Assembly (NCBI RefSeq): GCF_935822925.1
Contig: NZ_CAKXZS010000030.1
Span: forward strand, 1 to 64,000
DNA from: Mesorhizobium ventifaucium
GTDB taxonomy: Bacteria > Pseudomonadota > Alphaproteobacteria > Rhizobiales > Rhizobiaceae
Length of the DNA stretch: 64,000 bases
Direction: 5' to 3'
The notes below the pieces were generated by a model. That model did not search any database. It saw nothing but the letters and a program-made list of their open reading frames with translations, and was not told the DNA's origin. Shown here piece by piece: positions 45,713 to 53,618 of the stretch. Positions within the stretch are counted from its first letter, which is position 1. Every line of letters begins with the position of its first letter. The position numbers and the translations under genes were made by a program.

Positions 45713-46021
45713 CTACGAAGGCAACGCTATTCCCGTTTGACGACCGCGTGAATTCACCATCTGTTGAGCGGTGGTAGCTCGTGCAGGTATTTCCGTCCGT
45801 TGTGTGCTTCTGCCTGTTCTATGGTGTTTCAATGGGTCGTAACGGCGTAGCAGCTCACGCGGCGTAGTCTTCATCGACGTAATCACTTCGACAATCTTCT
45901 CGCGCGACGGCGGCGTCTTCAGCTTTTCGATCACTTCTGGCTCTTCGCCGGATTGGCGGATCATGGCAAGTGTGTTGCAGGACGTGCCGCATTCAGCATG
46001 GTGATAGATCGTTATCGTCAT
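45713..46021 (-). pseudogene. Arsenate reductase arsC-like, truncated
   Basis: The first 55-60 residues match glutaredoxin-type arsenate reductase: ITIYHHAECGTSCNTLAMIR, EVIEKLKTPPSREKIVEVI. The active-site Cys is kept, but the Arg normally found in CGTSRNTL is a Cys here. After ELLRRYDPLKHHR the sequence no longer follows the family, and the C-terminal half that supplies the other catalytic Arg residues is absent. Probably inactive. Confidence 0.7.
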
Positions 46022-46204
46022 TCTGCAACTTTCATCTGGCGCAAAGCGGTCATCGTCCTGCCTGGACTGCGCCACGACAGCCAGAGTCGAGAAAGTACTC
46101 GCGTCCAGTCTACGTGTGCGACCGTCAGCGAGCAGCTGACGGGGATCGTGGAACTGCCTTCCGCGCCGCTCGTTTTTTGTCCGAACCGAAGTGGGAGTGT
46201 CCAA

Positions 46205-46327
46205 TTGTCGACACGTTTGTTGAGCAGGCGCCTGTTCATCGGGACGGGTTTGGCGGGTGCGATCATTTCCGCTGCGTCGATGGGGCGCTTAGTGTCGGCG
46301 CAGGAGGCGCGCGTGGACCGGAAATAG
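46205..46327 (+). pseudogene. Twin-arginine signal fragment
   Basis: A 40-residue frame opening at a TTG: STRLLSRRLFIGTGLAG then AIISAASMGRLVSAQEARVD. This is a convincing Tat-like signal peptide that stops after the cleavage site. No mature domain follows in frame; the next coding sequence is a hydrolase in another frame. Probably the left-over 5' end of an exported protein gene. Confidence 0.5.
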
Positions 46328-47114
46328 AGTAACCTCGAAAGACGGGACTCGCATCGCCTTCGATCGGTCGGGCGACGGACCGGCGCTCATCCTGGTCGGC
46401 GGCGCCCTAAGCGATCGATCGGGGTGGGCGCCACTGGCAAAGCTCTTGGCGCCACGCTTCACGGTGTTCAGTTACGATCGCCGGGGCAGAGGCGATAGTG
46501 AAGACACGCCGCCATATTCCGTCGAGCGCGAGATCGAAGATCTCATGGCCCTCATTGACGAAGCAGGTGGAGCGGCGTTTGTCCACGGCCAGTCTTCTGG
46601 CGCGGTCCTGGCTCTGGAGGCCACGGTCAAGTTCCCCGCTATAGTCCGAAAGCTCTCTCTGTACGAGCCACCGTTTATTATCGACGACAGCCGCCCGCCT
46701 CCGCCTGAGAATTTTGTCGGGCAGATCAACGAACTCGTGGCGGCTAATCGCCGAGGTGACGCCGTAGAGTACTGGATGACCGAAGTGGTGCGTGCGCCTG
46801 CCGAAGCCGTCGCTGAGATGCGAAGGGCGCCAACATGGCCCGCGCTCGAAGCAGTGGCGCATACTTTGCCCTACGATATCGCCGTCCTGGGAGACAACAT
46901 GGCCGGCGACCCGCTGCCGCGTGATCAGTGGACTGCTGCCACCGCACCGACGCTCGTGATGGACGGTGGGGCCAGCCCTGTATGGATACGCAATTCGGCT
47001 CGAGCGCTAGCGGATGTCCTGCCCAATGCGCAGCACCACACGCTGGAAGGTCAGACTCACAATGCCGCGCCAGAAGTCCTCGGCCCGGAAATAAAACGAT
47101 TCTTTGTCGGTTGA
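46326..47114 (+). CDS. Alpha/beta hydrolase with a damaged start
   Basis: An alpha/beta hydrolase of about 260 residues. The sequence RVTSKDGTRIAFDRSGDGPA is the usual N-terminus of this group, followed by the nucleophile elbow HGQSSGAVLALE (Ser), and GQTHNAAPEVLGP with the catalytic His. No ATG or GTG lies at the N-terminus: the bases AATAGAGTAACC suggest that a G was lost from an ATGAGAGTAACC start. The first usable codon, TTG at 46446, would remove the first strands and oxyanion loop. The gene is therefore probably silent unless the lesion is a sequencing error. Confidence 0.65.
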   Translation, partial: RVTSKDGTRIAFDRSGDGPALILVGGALSDRSGWAPLAKLLAPRFTVFSYDRRGRGDSEDTPPYSVEREIEDLMALIDEAGGAAFVHGQSSGAVLALEATVKFPAIVRKLSLYEPPFIIDDSRPPPPENFVGQINELVAANRRGDAVEYWMTEVVRAPAEAVAEMRRAPTWPALEAVAHTLPYDIAVLGDNMAGDPLPRDQWTAATAPTLVMDGGASPVWIRNSARALADVLPNAQHHTLEGQTHNAAPEVLGPEIKRFFVG

Positions 47115-47526
47115 AGCGGCCGATGTAAAAGCCGCCCGCGATCCCGCGAATTCGAAAATCAGGCAAATCGAAGGGTCGCGTCGGAGCTGCGTCTGATGCT
47201 TGGTAGCCTCACCGGCCCAGCCTTCAGAAGGAGCGCAGCGTGGCTAACGACCGCTTCTGGCGGATTGTGTTGAAAAAGTTCGGCTGGCGTGAAACGCAAG
47301 CGGCATCGGCGCATGGCGGAGAAGAAGCGTTCCTTCTTTTTCTGGCAAATGCCCTCCAAGGCTCTCAGCGCCATCCACTGAAAGATGAAACTTCTACACC
47401 CGGACCAGCCGGGCTGGCGCAAAGTATTGCGGCGGATTTTTCAACATAATCGGTGGAGAGCGGACGATTCCTTTATACTCCCCGTTTAGGAAACGGACGT
47501 CCGTCCCGACGGAGTGACTGCTCGAT
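47115..47526. other. 412-base gap with possible insertion-sequence remnant
   Basis: No intact gene. The sequence around 47260-47450 (GTGTTGAAAAAGTTCGGC, later ATTTTTCAACATAATCGG) has the look of a transposon end, but no transposase could be read. Confidence 0.35.
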
Positions 47527-48423
47527 TCAGATGTCCGAATCATCGAGAATGCGAGAGATCGTGCTGCGCCCAAGCGCACTCATGGCGGGGTTGGTGCGAT
47601 GATAGTACCAGACGAGACCCATTGCCTGCTGGAATGCCCAAGCAGCACCACGCTTCCACGAAAGATCTTCAACTTGAAGGCCGTATCGAAAGGCCGCCCT
47701 TCGCTCGCGGTCTAGAAGATGCCACGCGACTACCAAATCTAGCGACGGGTCGGCTGGTCCGAAACTGCCGCCATCAAGTACTCCGACAAGACGCTCGCCC
47801 TGCACGAGAAGGTTTGCTGCGATAACGTCCCTATGACTCATCACGTCAGGCCCAGCGGATGGCAACTCCCGTAAGCGAGCCCACAAATCGCGCAGTCGAG
47901 CCACATCAAGAAGGCCCTCGCTGTTTTCAAAGCAAACAATCATCCAATCGTCATGATCGGAGAGATGTCCACCACGTCCTTGCCCGTCGAAGCGTCGGCC
48001 CCGTGTGTCCGCGTGGCGCAACGATGCCACGAGGTGTACAAGGTCTAGGGTGAACGCCGTCGATCCACTTAGCCCGTGCGGCGTGGCAACCTCGCCTTCG
48101 ATCCACGTTTGCAATGCCCATGGCATTGGATAGTGAGGACCTGGCTCGCCGAGCCCAATCGGTTGAGGCGTCGGAAATAAGCAATGCTCCCCAATCTCGA
48201 CCATAGCAGCGGCCTCTGACCGAAGCGTATCGGCGCATTCGGTCGGATTCATCGCCCGCAGTGGGAACCGCGCAGTGCTCTTCGAGCCAATGCGGAAGAT
48301 GGCATTAACGGTTCCCGACGATGCAACTGAGGTGATGTCCTCATGACGATACTGGGGAAACTGATCGCGGATCATCTGGCGGGCAATATCGATGTCGATA
48401 TCCACCTGATTGGCATGCATCAT
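47527..48423 (-). CDS. Aminoglycoside-phosphotransferase-family protein
   Basis: A 298-residue protein of the APH/choline kinase fold. The N-terminal lobe has RFPLRAMNPTECADTLRSEAAAM. The catalytic loop is VMSHRDVIAANLLVQG (Asp and Asn present) and the metal-binding Asp is in LVGVLDGGSFGPADPSLDL. All core residues appear present, so it may be active; the substrate could be an aminoglycoside, a sugar or another small alcohol. Located in the accessory island, with no obvious partner. Confidence 0.85.
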   Translation of the reverse strand: MMHANQVDIDIDIARQMIRDQFPQYRHEDITSVASSGTVNAIFRIGSKSTARFPLRAMNPTECADTLRSEAAAMVEIGEHCLFPTPQPIGLGEPGPHYPMPWALQTWIEGEVATPHGLSGSTAFTLDLVHLVASLRHADTRGRRFDGQGRGGHLSDHDDWMIVCFENSEGLLDVARLRDLWARLRELPSAGPDVMSHRDVIAANLLVQGERLVGVLDGGSFGPADPSLDLVVAWHLLDRERRAAFRYGLQVEDLSWKRGAAWAFQQAMGLVWYYHRTNPAMSALGRSTISRILDDSDI

Positions 48424-48660
48424 GAGTTCTCGTCCTGCTAGCTCGGCATGAAGGGCAAATAGTTTGTTCGTTGTAGCGATTGGATGGCAATGTCCGCTTT
48501 TGGTGAATGGACGGGACCGTTGCGATGACCGCCATGCGGCGCGTTGCTGACCGTCAGCGTTGGGCCGGATGCGGTCCGTCAGCTTTCGGGCTGCTTCATC
48601 CTGGTCGGCCGCTTAGGGGCCGGAAGGAGACGTTCAGCTTCTGGCTACGGATCTTTTAGG

Positions 48661-48702
48661 GCGGACATTCAGCTCACAGTGGGCATCGTCGTGATCTGAC
48701 CC
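48661..48702. repeat. 42-bp repeat, copy 2
   Basis: Starts GCGGACATTCAGCTCAC and ends GTCGTGATCTGACCC; 33 of 42 positions match 44159-44200, same orientation. The two copies bracket the segment holding the cyclase fragment, metallo-hydrolase, arsC fragment, hydrolase and phosphotransferase. Confidence 0.6.
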
Positions 48703-48825
48703 AATCCCCACCTTCCTGCGTTGGAATCTTTCCCAAAAGCCGACGTTGGGTGCGACCGGCGCTCATGACGCGATCCGCATCTTGCCACACGCGCCCGGCC
48801 TCGTTTTTGAATGCGTTGCCACGCG

Positions 48826-48865
48826 TGTGAGAATTCCCACAGACGAACCTACCCACTCCTCATAT
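48826..48865 (+). promoter_or_regulatory. CRP-like palindrome and -10, site 1
   Basis: TGTGAGAATTCCCACA (48826-48841) has the 5-6-5 geometry of Crp-family sites. TCATAT (48860-48865), 18 bases on, can serve as -10 element. With a start about seven bases past it, the palindrome centre falls near -40, the class II activator position. The flanks (ACAGACGAACCT) match site 2 (ACAGCCGAGCCT at 52229-52240). Faces the gene at 48917. Confidence 0.7.
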
Positions 48866-48916
48866 GCTTTGCGCACCGATCTTGTTCTGACCTGTTCGGT
48901 TGAGGAGGAAAATATC

Positions 48917-49264
48917 ATGTACAGATACACGGTCCTTGCAGCGCTTTGCGTGACGACGGGCTACGCCTCTGCAGGTGAACTGGACCCCCTACAAGGAGGG
49001 AGTATCGATCTCGGCGGTTTTCAAGGCGTCGTCTATTATACGGAAGCCGATAACAGCTTCCGGGTGGTCACCACGATCGCTGAAGGCGAGGCGGGCTTGC
49101 CTGTGCGCTTCGAGGCAACCCTCGATGAAGGCCAAAGCCTCACGATCTCGGTTCCAGGCAGGTTGGACGAGCGCAGCCAAACCGTCGAGATTTCGCGGGC
49201 CGGCGGCAAACTCTTCGTGGCAGGAGCCGAGCCCCCTCCCGAACTCGTTCGTGCCGGCCATTGA
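48917..49264 (+). CDS. Small exported protein, paralogue of 29534-29893
   Basis: A 115-residue exported protein with signal peptide MYRYTVLAALCVTTGYASAG. The mature domain contains GGSIDLGGFQGVVYYTEAD, VVTTIAEGEAGLPVRFEAT and GQSLTISVPGR, similar in layout to the protein at 29534-29893. Probably a small beta-sandwich; family unknown. GAGGAGG precedes the start. A small Cys/Trp protein gene follows 48 bases downstream, so the two may be one transcript from the CRP-like promoter at 48826. Confidence 0.75.
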   Translation: MYRYTVLAALCVTTGYASAGELDPLQGGSIDLGGFQGVVYYTEADNSFRVVTTIAEGEAGLPVRFEATLDEGQSLTISVPGRLDERSQTVEISRAGGKLFVAGAEPPPELVRAGH

Positions 49265-49312
49265 ATCTGTCGCCTCCGAGGACGAACTCGATCTCCGCGA
49301 AGGAACAAGACA

Positions 49313-49513
49313 ATGCTTTATACGCTCGTCATTCTGGCTTGCCTGACATCCGCTCCGGAGGCCTGCGAGTCGCGCGAGTTGATCGTCGGCGATTTGGCCA
49401 TCCATCCCGGGGCCGCTTTTATACAGGCGCAACCACTTGTCGCCCAGTGGACCGAAACGCATCCCGCCTTTTTCGTACAACGTTGGCGACTGCTACCTGG
49501 TCGTGGGACATGA
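49313..49513 (+). CDS. Small Cys/Trp protein, member C of a local family
   Basis: A 66-residue protein, MLYTLVILACLTSAPEAC at the start and AQPLVAQWTETHPAFFVQRW near the end. It is a close copy of 33926-34126 and a distant one of 16939-17148. The two Cys and the Trp, His-Pro and Arg-Trp-Arg positions are kept in all three. Downstream of an exported-protein gene whose promoter carries a CRP-like palindrome. Function unknown. Confidence 0.75.
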   Translation: MLYTLVILACLTSAPEACESRELIVGDLAIHPGAAFIQAQPLVAQWTETHPAFFVQRWRLLPGRGT

Positions 49514-49715
49514 ATGCTGCACTCGTCTGCAGTTCCGTGCCGGCACAGGGCACGACCGCACAGCCGATTCGGCGGTCGGGCGTAGGTCGGGATTGCCAAC
49601 GCTCCGTGAATGTCGGCAAATGGCGCTCTGTGCTCGTTGCCGCCGACCGATTCAAACGGCAGGGCCTAACCCATCTCGGCCATTCGCGGCATAGCCAGAA
49701 TGACTGAGTTTTACC

Positions 49716-50440
49716 CTAGTCTTCCTCCCGAAAATCCTGCAGCGAGGCATGGCGCAGATTCTCCTCGCCGCGGAGATGCTTCACACGGCCGATCAGCCCC
49801 GGCTTGACCCATTGCGTCGCCGGCCGTTTCATCCCGTTTGGCGCAGCCCAGAATGCTCCTGTACGCGCTCCCAGAGGCGTTCCCGCATCTCCCGGTTCAA
49901 GGTGATAAAGGCGCTCCCGACATAGCGTCCTGTGCCACGCTCGGCCATTCGGGCGAAAGCCGGCTTTCCGGGTTCACGCTCGACGCCGAGCAACTCGTAT
50001 TCATCGATGCTGTAAGCTTTGGTCTTGAGCCAAGCCGTCGAATTGCCGCTCCGGTATTTGCTGTCCTTGCGCCTCGACACCATGCCTTCGAGCCCCGCCT
50101 GGTCTATCAGGTGGAAGATCGCCTTAGCCTCGCCGGGAGGCGCCTGGCTGAATTGGATACGGCCACCGTCCGGGATCATCTCGGCAAGGATCTCGCGGCG
50201 GTCCTCCAGCGCCATGTCGCGCGGGTCGTGACCATTGAGATGCAGAAGATCGAAGGCGACGAATAGAGGTCGTGCTGGCGTCGGGTGATGGCTTTCCGCA
50301 AGGCTCCGAAGTCAGACAGGCCAGTCTCGTTCAATACGACGATCTCACCGTCGATGATGGCGCTTTCCACGTCCAGTTCAGCGGCGGCCTTTGCGAGGGC
50401 GATGCCGATGGCGAAACTGTCCGAAGGCGACACGATCACG
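49716..50440 (-). pseudogene. ATP-dependent DNA ligase fragment (LigD-type)
   Basis: Pieces of an ATP-dependent DNA ligase in three frames: AAAELDVESAIIDGEIVVLN, then AGLEGMVSRRKDSKYRSGNS with WLKTK, then TQWVKPGLIGRVKHLRGE near the end. Frame breaks lie near 50260 and 49835. The segment with the active-site Lys (KxDG motif) is missing at the 5' end. Upstream lie a small plus-strand frame and an IS110 piece, suggesting loss by transposition. Confidence 0.8.
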
Positions 50441-50719
50441 ATGACTGGCGAGGTGACGCTTGTTCACGATGACGGGACCGTCAAGGTTCGGCTTCACGGC
50501 CACGACGTTCCGGTGACGACGCGCGGGGAACGCCTCGCCGAAATACCGGACCTCTCCACCGCGTCCGCCCTCGGCAATCGCGACAGCATGCTTGGCTTTC
50601 GACACATCGACACCGACGTAAAAAACGTTATCTTGCTCCATGGCCCGTCCTTTCTTTGCTTGGGGCTCGGCTCGGCACTCCCGAGCAACCCCCGTTTGCT
50701 AAACAGCTGCAAAGCCTAA
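50402..50719 (+). CDS. Small hypothetical frame, fused into IS110 antisense
   Basis: The first 45-50 codons (MPMAKLSEGDTITMTGEVTL, VHDDGTVKVRLHGHDVPVTT) look like a real small beta-barrel-like protein. After about 50540 the frame runs antisense through the IS110 fragment and ends at 50719, so the natural 3' end seems to have been replaced. Family not identified. Overlaps the 5' edge of the ligase fragment on the other strand. Confidence 0.35.
   Translation: MPMAKLSEGDTITMTGEVTLVHDDGTVKVRLHGHDVPVTTRGERLAEIPDLSTASALGNRDSMLGFRHIDTDVKNVILLHGPSFLCLGLGSALPSNPRLLNSCKA
50534..50641 (-). mobile_element. IS110-family transposase fragment
   Basis: The first 36 codons of an IS110 transposase: MEQDNVFYVGVDVSKAKHAV then AIAEGGRGGEVRYFGE. 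The Asp in GVDVSK is the first catalytic DEDD residue. After this the sequence diverges, so only the N-terminus remains. No second catalytic region was found nearby. Confidence 0.78.
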
Positions 50720-51199
50720 GGGCGGGCCGCCGCTCAGACCACGGTCATAACGTCTAATAGCCATCGCAACCTTACCCGCCAAATCGTCCTTGTTGCGCCA
50801 ATATTTGACGAGCTTCTTTTCATACAGCTTTCGGAATCTCTCGAGTTTGGCCTTTTTCTCGAACTCGCCCTTTTCCGCGGCCCACGTCTTGCGAGCACCG
50901 CCTTCGAGCAAAAACGCCACGGTAGGCACGCCTTGGGCGACGGCGTACCCGTACTCCATCTGGGTGTAGCTCTTACCCTTCAACTCTGAGCCGTACCGCT
51001 CTGCTACGATGAGTACGTAGTAGTCGCTGTCATCGATGCGCCGCTTAATGTAATCCCATTGAGTGTCGTCGCTGGCTTGGAATGCCGCCATCCCCACAGG
51101 AATATGCCCGAGGTTAAGAACGGCCTCGATGACCGACCGTCTTTCGTCCACCAAATCGGCGTAGGTCGAGCTGACGAAGATTTGGTATTTAACGTCCAC
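50699..51199 (-). CDS. Stand-alone DUF4062 protein
   Basis: A 166-residue protein of the DUF4062 family: MDVKYQIFVSSTYADLVDER, HIPVGMAAFQASDDTQWDYI, YYVLIVAERYGSELKGKSYT, GVPTVAFLLEGGARKTW. The fold is related to TIR/nucleotide-binding Rossmann-like domains and usually forms the N-terminus of larger NTPase or defence-type proteins. Here it stands alone and ends after the domain, next to an IS110 fragment. It could be complete or the remnant of a larger protein. A role in defence is only a possibility. Confidence 0.82.
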   Translation of the reverse strand: MDVKYQIFVSSTYADLVDERRSVIEAVLNLGHIPVGMAAFQASDDTQWDYIKRRIDDSDYYVLIVAERYGSELKGKSYTQMEYGYAVAQGVPTVAFLLEGGARKTWAAEKGEFEKKAKLERFRKLYEKKLVKYWRNKDDLAGKVAMAIRRYDRGLSGGPPLGFAAV

Positions 51200-51423
51200 G
51201 CGGCTTCACCCTTCGATCCGCCCTTGTAAGTCTGCAAGCAGGCTGGGGGATAACGTTCCGTGCCCGCATCAAGAAGCCGAGTCATGATTCTTGCAAGGGT
51301 GAAGCGATCAAAGCCCGACCCGCGCGCTGGCACGCTAGGTTGCCCGGTTTGCCGGAAGGAATAATCACTTGCGGCCGAGGAGTATGAAACGTGCGGTGCC
51401 CCCCGCCGCAGCGACAGCCTTCG

Positions 51424-52116
51424 CTATTCCTTCTTGTCGACCAGCGCCCGTAGTGCCGAGACGTCATGCAGCAATAACCTGCTGCCGCGCTTTTCGATCA
51501 GGCCTCTCTTGGCGAGGTCGCTCATTTCGCGCGAGACCGCTTCCCTGTGCGTGCTCATCGTTGCCGCCAACTCGGAATGCGTCGGTGCCGGGCTTATGGA
51601 CACCTCGCCGTCCACGAGTGCGGCTTTCTCCGCCCGATGCAGGAGCTCGACGATCAGCCGTTTTCGCACGACCAGAGTGCTGTATTCGAATACCCGCTCG
51701 GTCATGCGCCGGAGCTGGGCAGACAGATGCTCAAGCAGCACCCAGGCAAAAGTAGGGTGGGTCATCACGATATCCCGGAATGCTGTGCCGGACAGCCGTG
51801 CAGCGCGGGTTGTCTCCAGTGCGACTACGCTGGCAGAGCGTGCAATCCCGTCAATGCCTCCGAGCTCCCCGAAAATGTCACCCGGTTCGACATCGCGATA
51901 CGCTATCTCCCTGCCGTCCGCTGAAACCAGTGTCACGCGAGCCCGTCCTTCCAGCAGGAAGAAGACATCGCGACCAGTGTCGCCGTGGGAAATGATTAGC
52001 TCGTTGTGTCGATAGCTGCGCTCGTGCCACCGTTTGGTCAGCGCGGCGAGGTCGGCATCGCAAAGTCTTGAGATGAAGGCCAGAGAGCCTGTCACAACGG
52101 TCTCTTGTTCAATCAA
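51424..52116 (-). CDS. Crp/Fnr-family regulator
   Basis: A 230-residue Crp/Fnr-type regulator. The cyclic-nucleotide-like domain includes ELIISHGDTGRDVFFLLEGR and EPGDIFGELGGIDG; the long C helix is HLSAQLRRMTERVFEYST; the helix-turn-helix is SELAATMSTHREAVSREMSDLAKRG (TMSTHREAVSREMS core). It lacks the N-terminal Cys cluster of Fnr. The start at 52116 is TTG. A Crp-like palindrome lies between it and the divergent gene at 52320, and a second in front of 48917; it is the natural candidate to bind both. Confidence 0.9.
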   Translation of the reverse strand: MIEQETVVTGSLAFISRLCDADLAALTKRWHERSYRHNELIISHGDTGRDVFFLLEGRARVTLVSADGREIAYRDVEPGDIFGELGGIDGIARSASVVALETTRAARLSGTAFRDIVMTHPTFAWVLLEHLSAQLRRMTERVFEYSTLVVRKRLIVELLHRAEKAALVDGEVSISPAPTHSELAATMSTHREAVSREMSDLAKRGLIEKRGSRLLLHDVSALRALVDKKE

Positions 52117-52216
52117 GTGTACTTCACCTTACTCCCTATCCAAGGAAATTTGATGGCCGCAGGCCCCGCTTTCCGGGATGCAAACTGGGAGCGGATTTCG
52201 CCAATGTTTTCCCCGG

Positions 52217-52257
52217 TGTGGGAATTCCCACAGCCGAGCCTGGTTCGACTGTCATAT
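52217..52257 (+). promoter_or_regulatory. CRP-like palindrome and -10, site 2
   Basis: TGTGGGAATTCCCACA (52217-52232) is a perfect 16-bp palindrome with Crp-type 5-6-5 spacing. TCATAT (52252-52257) follows 19 bases on as a possible -10, placing the palindrome near -40. Flanking bases match site 1. It lies between the divergent Crp/Fnr gene and the 52320 gene. Confidence 0.75.
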
Positions 52258-52319
52258 CCTTGTTGCAACGTCAGGCCCGCCGGCTCGTGTGCAAGCCGGC
52301 GAAGGGAAAGGGAACAGTC

Positions 52320-52475
52320 ATGAAATTCTTGGCTCCCGTCACAAAACTTGCTGCGGGGTTTCGCAAATTCGTCGCGCCGCGCTACCGCCCGGAGCTTTAT
52401 TACATGCGTGGCCCGGGGCCAGCCACCGCCCGCAGTATGGGCACGCCGCGGGAAAACCAATCCATCGACCACTAA
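52320..52475 (+). CDS. Small basic protein next to the Crp/Fnr gene
   Basis: A 51-residue basic protein: MKFLAPVTKLAAGFRKFVAP at the start, then RYRPELYYMRGPGPATARSM. GGGAAAGGGAAC precedes the start. The N-terminal 20 residues look amphipathic. No family recognised. It is the first gene after the CRP-like promoter at 52217 and divergent from the Crp/Fnr regulator, so it is probably a target of that regulator. Confidence 0.55.
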   Translation: MKFLAPVTKLAAGFRKFVAPRYRPELYYMRGPGPATARSMGTPRENQSIDH

Positions 52476-52573
52476 GCCTAACTTGCCTCGCGGACGGCTG
52501 ACGCTCTCGCCCGGAGTGCCGTTCGCGCCGTTCCGTACCGGTCAATTCAGATCAATGAAGGGACGATCTGATC

Positions 52574-52798
52574 ATGGTTATAATTCATGCTGCCGCCATT
52601 GGTCCATTTCGCAGGTGGTTACGCCTCCGCGCCGACCGAAAAGCTCTCTTGTCGGCAACGGACCAGTTGAGCCGTTTACCCGATGACGTTCTTGGCGACA
52701 TCGGCATCTCACGTGACGAAATCATGTGCGCTTTGACCATCCGTCATGCGGAGGCAGGCGCGGCCGGCACGACGATCGAGCGCACCAGGATCGCTTAG
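52574..52798 (+). CDS. DUF1127-type small protein
   Basis: A 74-residue protein with a DUF1127-like core: FRRWLRLRADRKALLSATDQ then LSRLPDDVLGDIGISRDEI. DUF1127 proteins are small, often Arg-rich, stress or RNA-linked proteins of alphaproteobacteria. Here the C-terminus is longer (ALTIRHAEAGAAGTTIERTR). It follows the 52320 gene by about 100 bases and may share its control. Confidence 0.72.
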   Translation: MVIIHAAAIGPFRRWLRLRADRKALLSATDQLSRLPDDVLGDIGISRDEIMCALTIRHAEAGAAGTTIERTRIA

Positions 52799-52814
52799 GC
52801 CTCGATCCCGAAAC

Positions 52815-52964
52815 GGTTGGCCGCCGGCAGTGGCTACGCCTCGGCCGAGATCCCCTTTGGCTGGTCCACGAGCGCGCGATCGAGCCTTACATCGCGGCTT
52901 CGACAAGCAGCGGCGCGCGGACGGGACCTTCGAACGGCACTACACCTGCGACCCCAAGGACTGA
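52815..52964 (+). mobile_element. IS1182-type transposase fragment
   Basis: Reading across three frames gives AAGSGYASAEIP, WLVHERAIEPYI and GFDKQRRADGTFERHYTCD, which together follow the mid part of IS1182-type transposases (pattern GYGSAE, HERGIEPHIPVFDKS, DGTFSR). The frame changes and short length show it is a decayed remnant. Confidence 0.65.
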
Positions 52965-52998
52965 ATGTTGACCGACGGGAGGTGGGGAGGATCTCAAA

Positions 52999-53239
52999 AT
53001 GATCATGTCAGTTGTTAAGTCCGTCGCGCCTGTGACGCTCGGCACCGTGCTGATCGCAATCAGTCCGGCTTCATTGTCGGCTTCTGACGCTCAGGACCTC
53101 GCGTTCGCTCACGCTGACATGCCAATCAAACAGCTGAATGACGTTTATTTGGATTGCGAACGGGGAGGCCGCCGGTGCGCTGGGGACGGAAGACGTGATG
53201 TACTGTTCGATGCGCGAGTTCCGACTAGGCGCGCGATAG
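52999..53239 (+). pseudogene. Small exported protein with a frameshift
   Basis: An exported protein start: VVKSVAPVTLGTVLIAISPA as signal, then DAQDLAFAHADMPIKQLNDV, YLDCER. After CER the frame breaks at GGGGAGG, and the likely continuation is one frame over (EAAGALGTEDVMYCSMREF, ending at 53239). In the original frame it runs to 53253 with unlikely sequence. Probably a one-base insertion. Family not named. Confidence 0.45.
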
Positions 53240-53618
53240 CAGTTTGCGCATAATCAACGATGCATGGCCTTCTGCACCGTGCGACGCGGCCCTGCGAACC
53301 ATGTTTGCGGTAAAAGGCCATTGCCCGGTCGTTTCCCTCGAGCACTTCGAGTGCGATGCTCGGGATGCCGGAATGGGCGGCAAAGACGGCGTGCAATATA
53401 TTAGCGGCTAGCCCGGTGCCGTACTCGCTTTGATCGATGTGGAGCCGGTCAAGCATGACGTCGCCGGCTTCATTCATCTTAGCCATCGCGTAGCCGGCAA
53501 TCGAGCCGTCTGGCCGTTCTGCCACGAACGACATTTTGTTGGTGTCTGTCAGTTCCGCCGCAATCCGCTGCAGCGTGTGATCTTCATCCGAAATCCGGGC
53601 CGCGGTCTCGGCACCCAT
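53225..53618 (-). pseudogene. GNAT acetyltransferase, C-terminal frameshift
   Basis: A GNAT-family N-acetyltransferase: MSFVAERPDGSIAGYAMAKM, MLDRLHIDQSEYGTGLAANI, ALEVLEGNDRAMAFYRKHG. After KHGSQGRVAR the frame should change to AEGHASLIMRKLLSRA and stop at 53225; in the present frame it runs on to 53145 with unnatural residues. A one-base indel near 53275 explains it. Most of the fold is present, so partial activity cannot be excluded. Confidence 0.65.

Larger units (their letters stand above)
48424..48916. other. 493-base gap upstream of the exported protein gene
   Basis: No gene recognised. It holds repeat copy 2 (48661-48702) and the CRP-like promoter (48826-48865), listed separately. 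Confidence 0.5.

Noticed and set aside
47240-47449. A 69-codon plus-strand frame
   Set aside because: The sequence looks like transposon-end DNA and gives no recognisable protein.
52540-52565. An Fnr-like box (TTGATCTGAATTGA on the minus strand) before the DUF1127 gene
   Set aside because: Only one half-site fits TTGAT-N4-ATCAA well; the other half is off by two bases, so it was not listed as a site.
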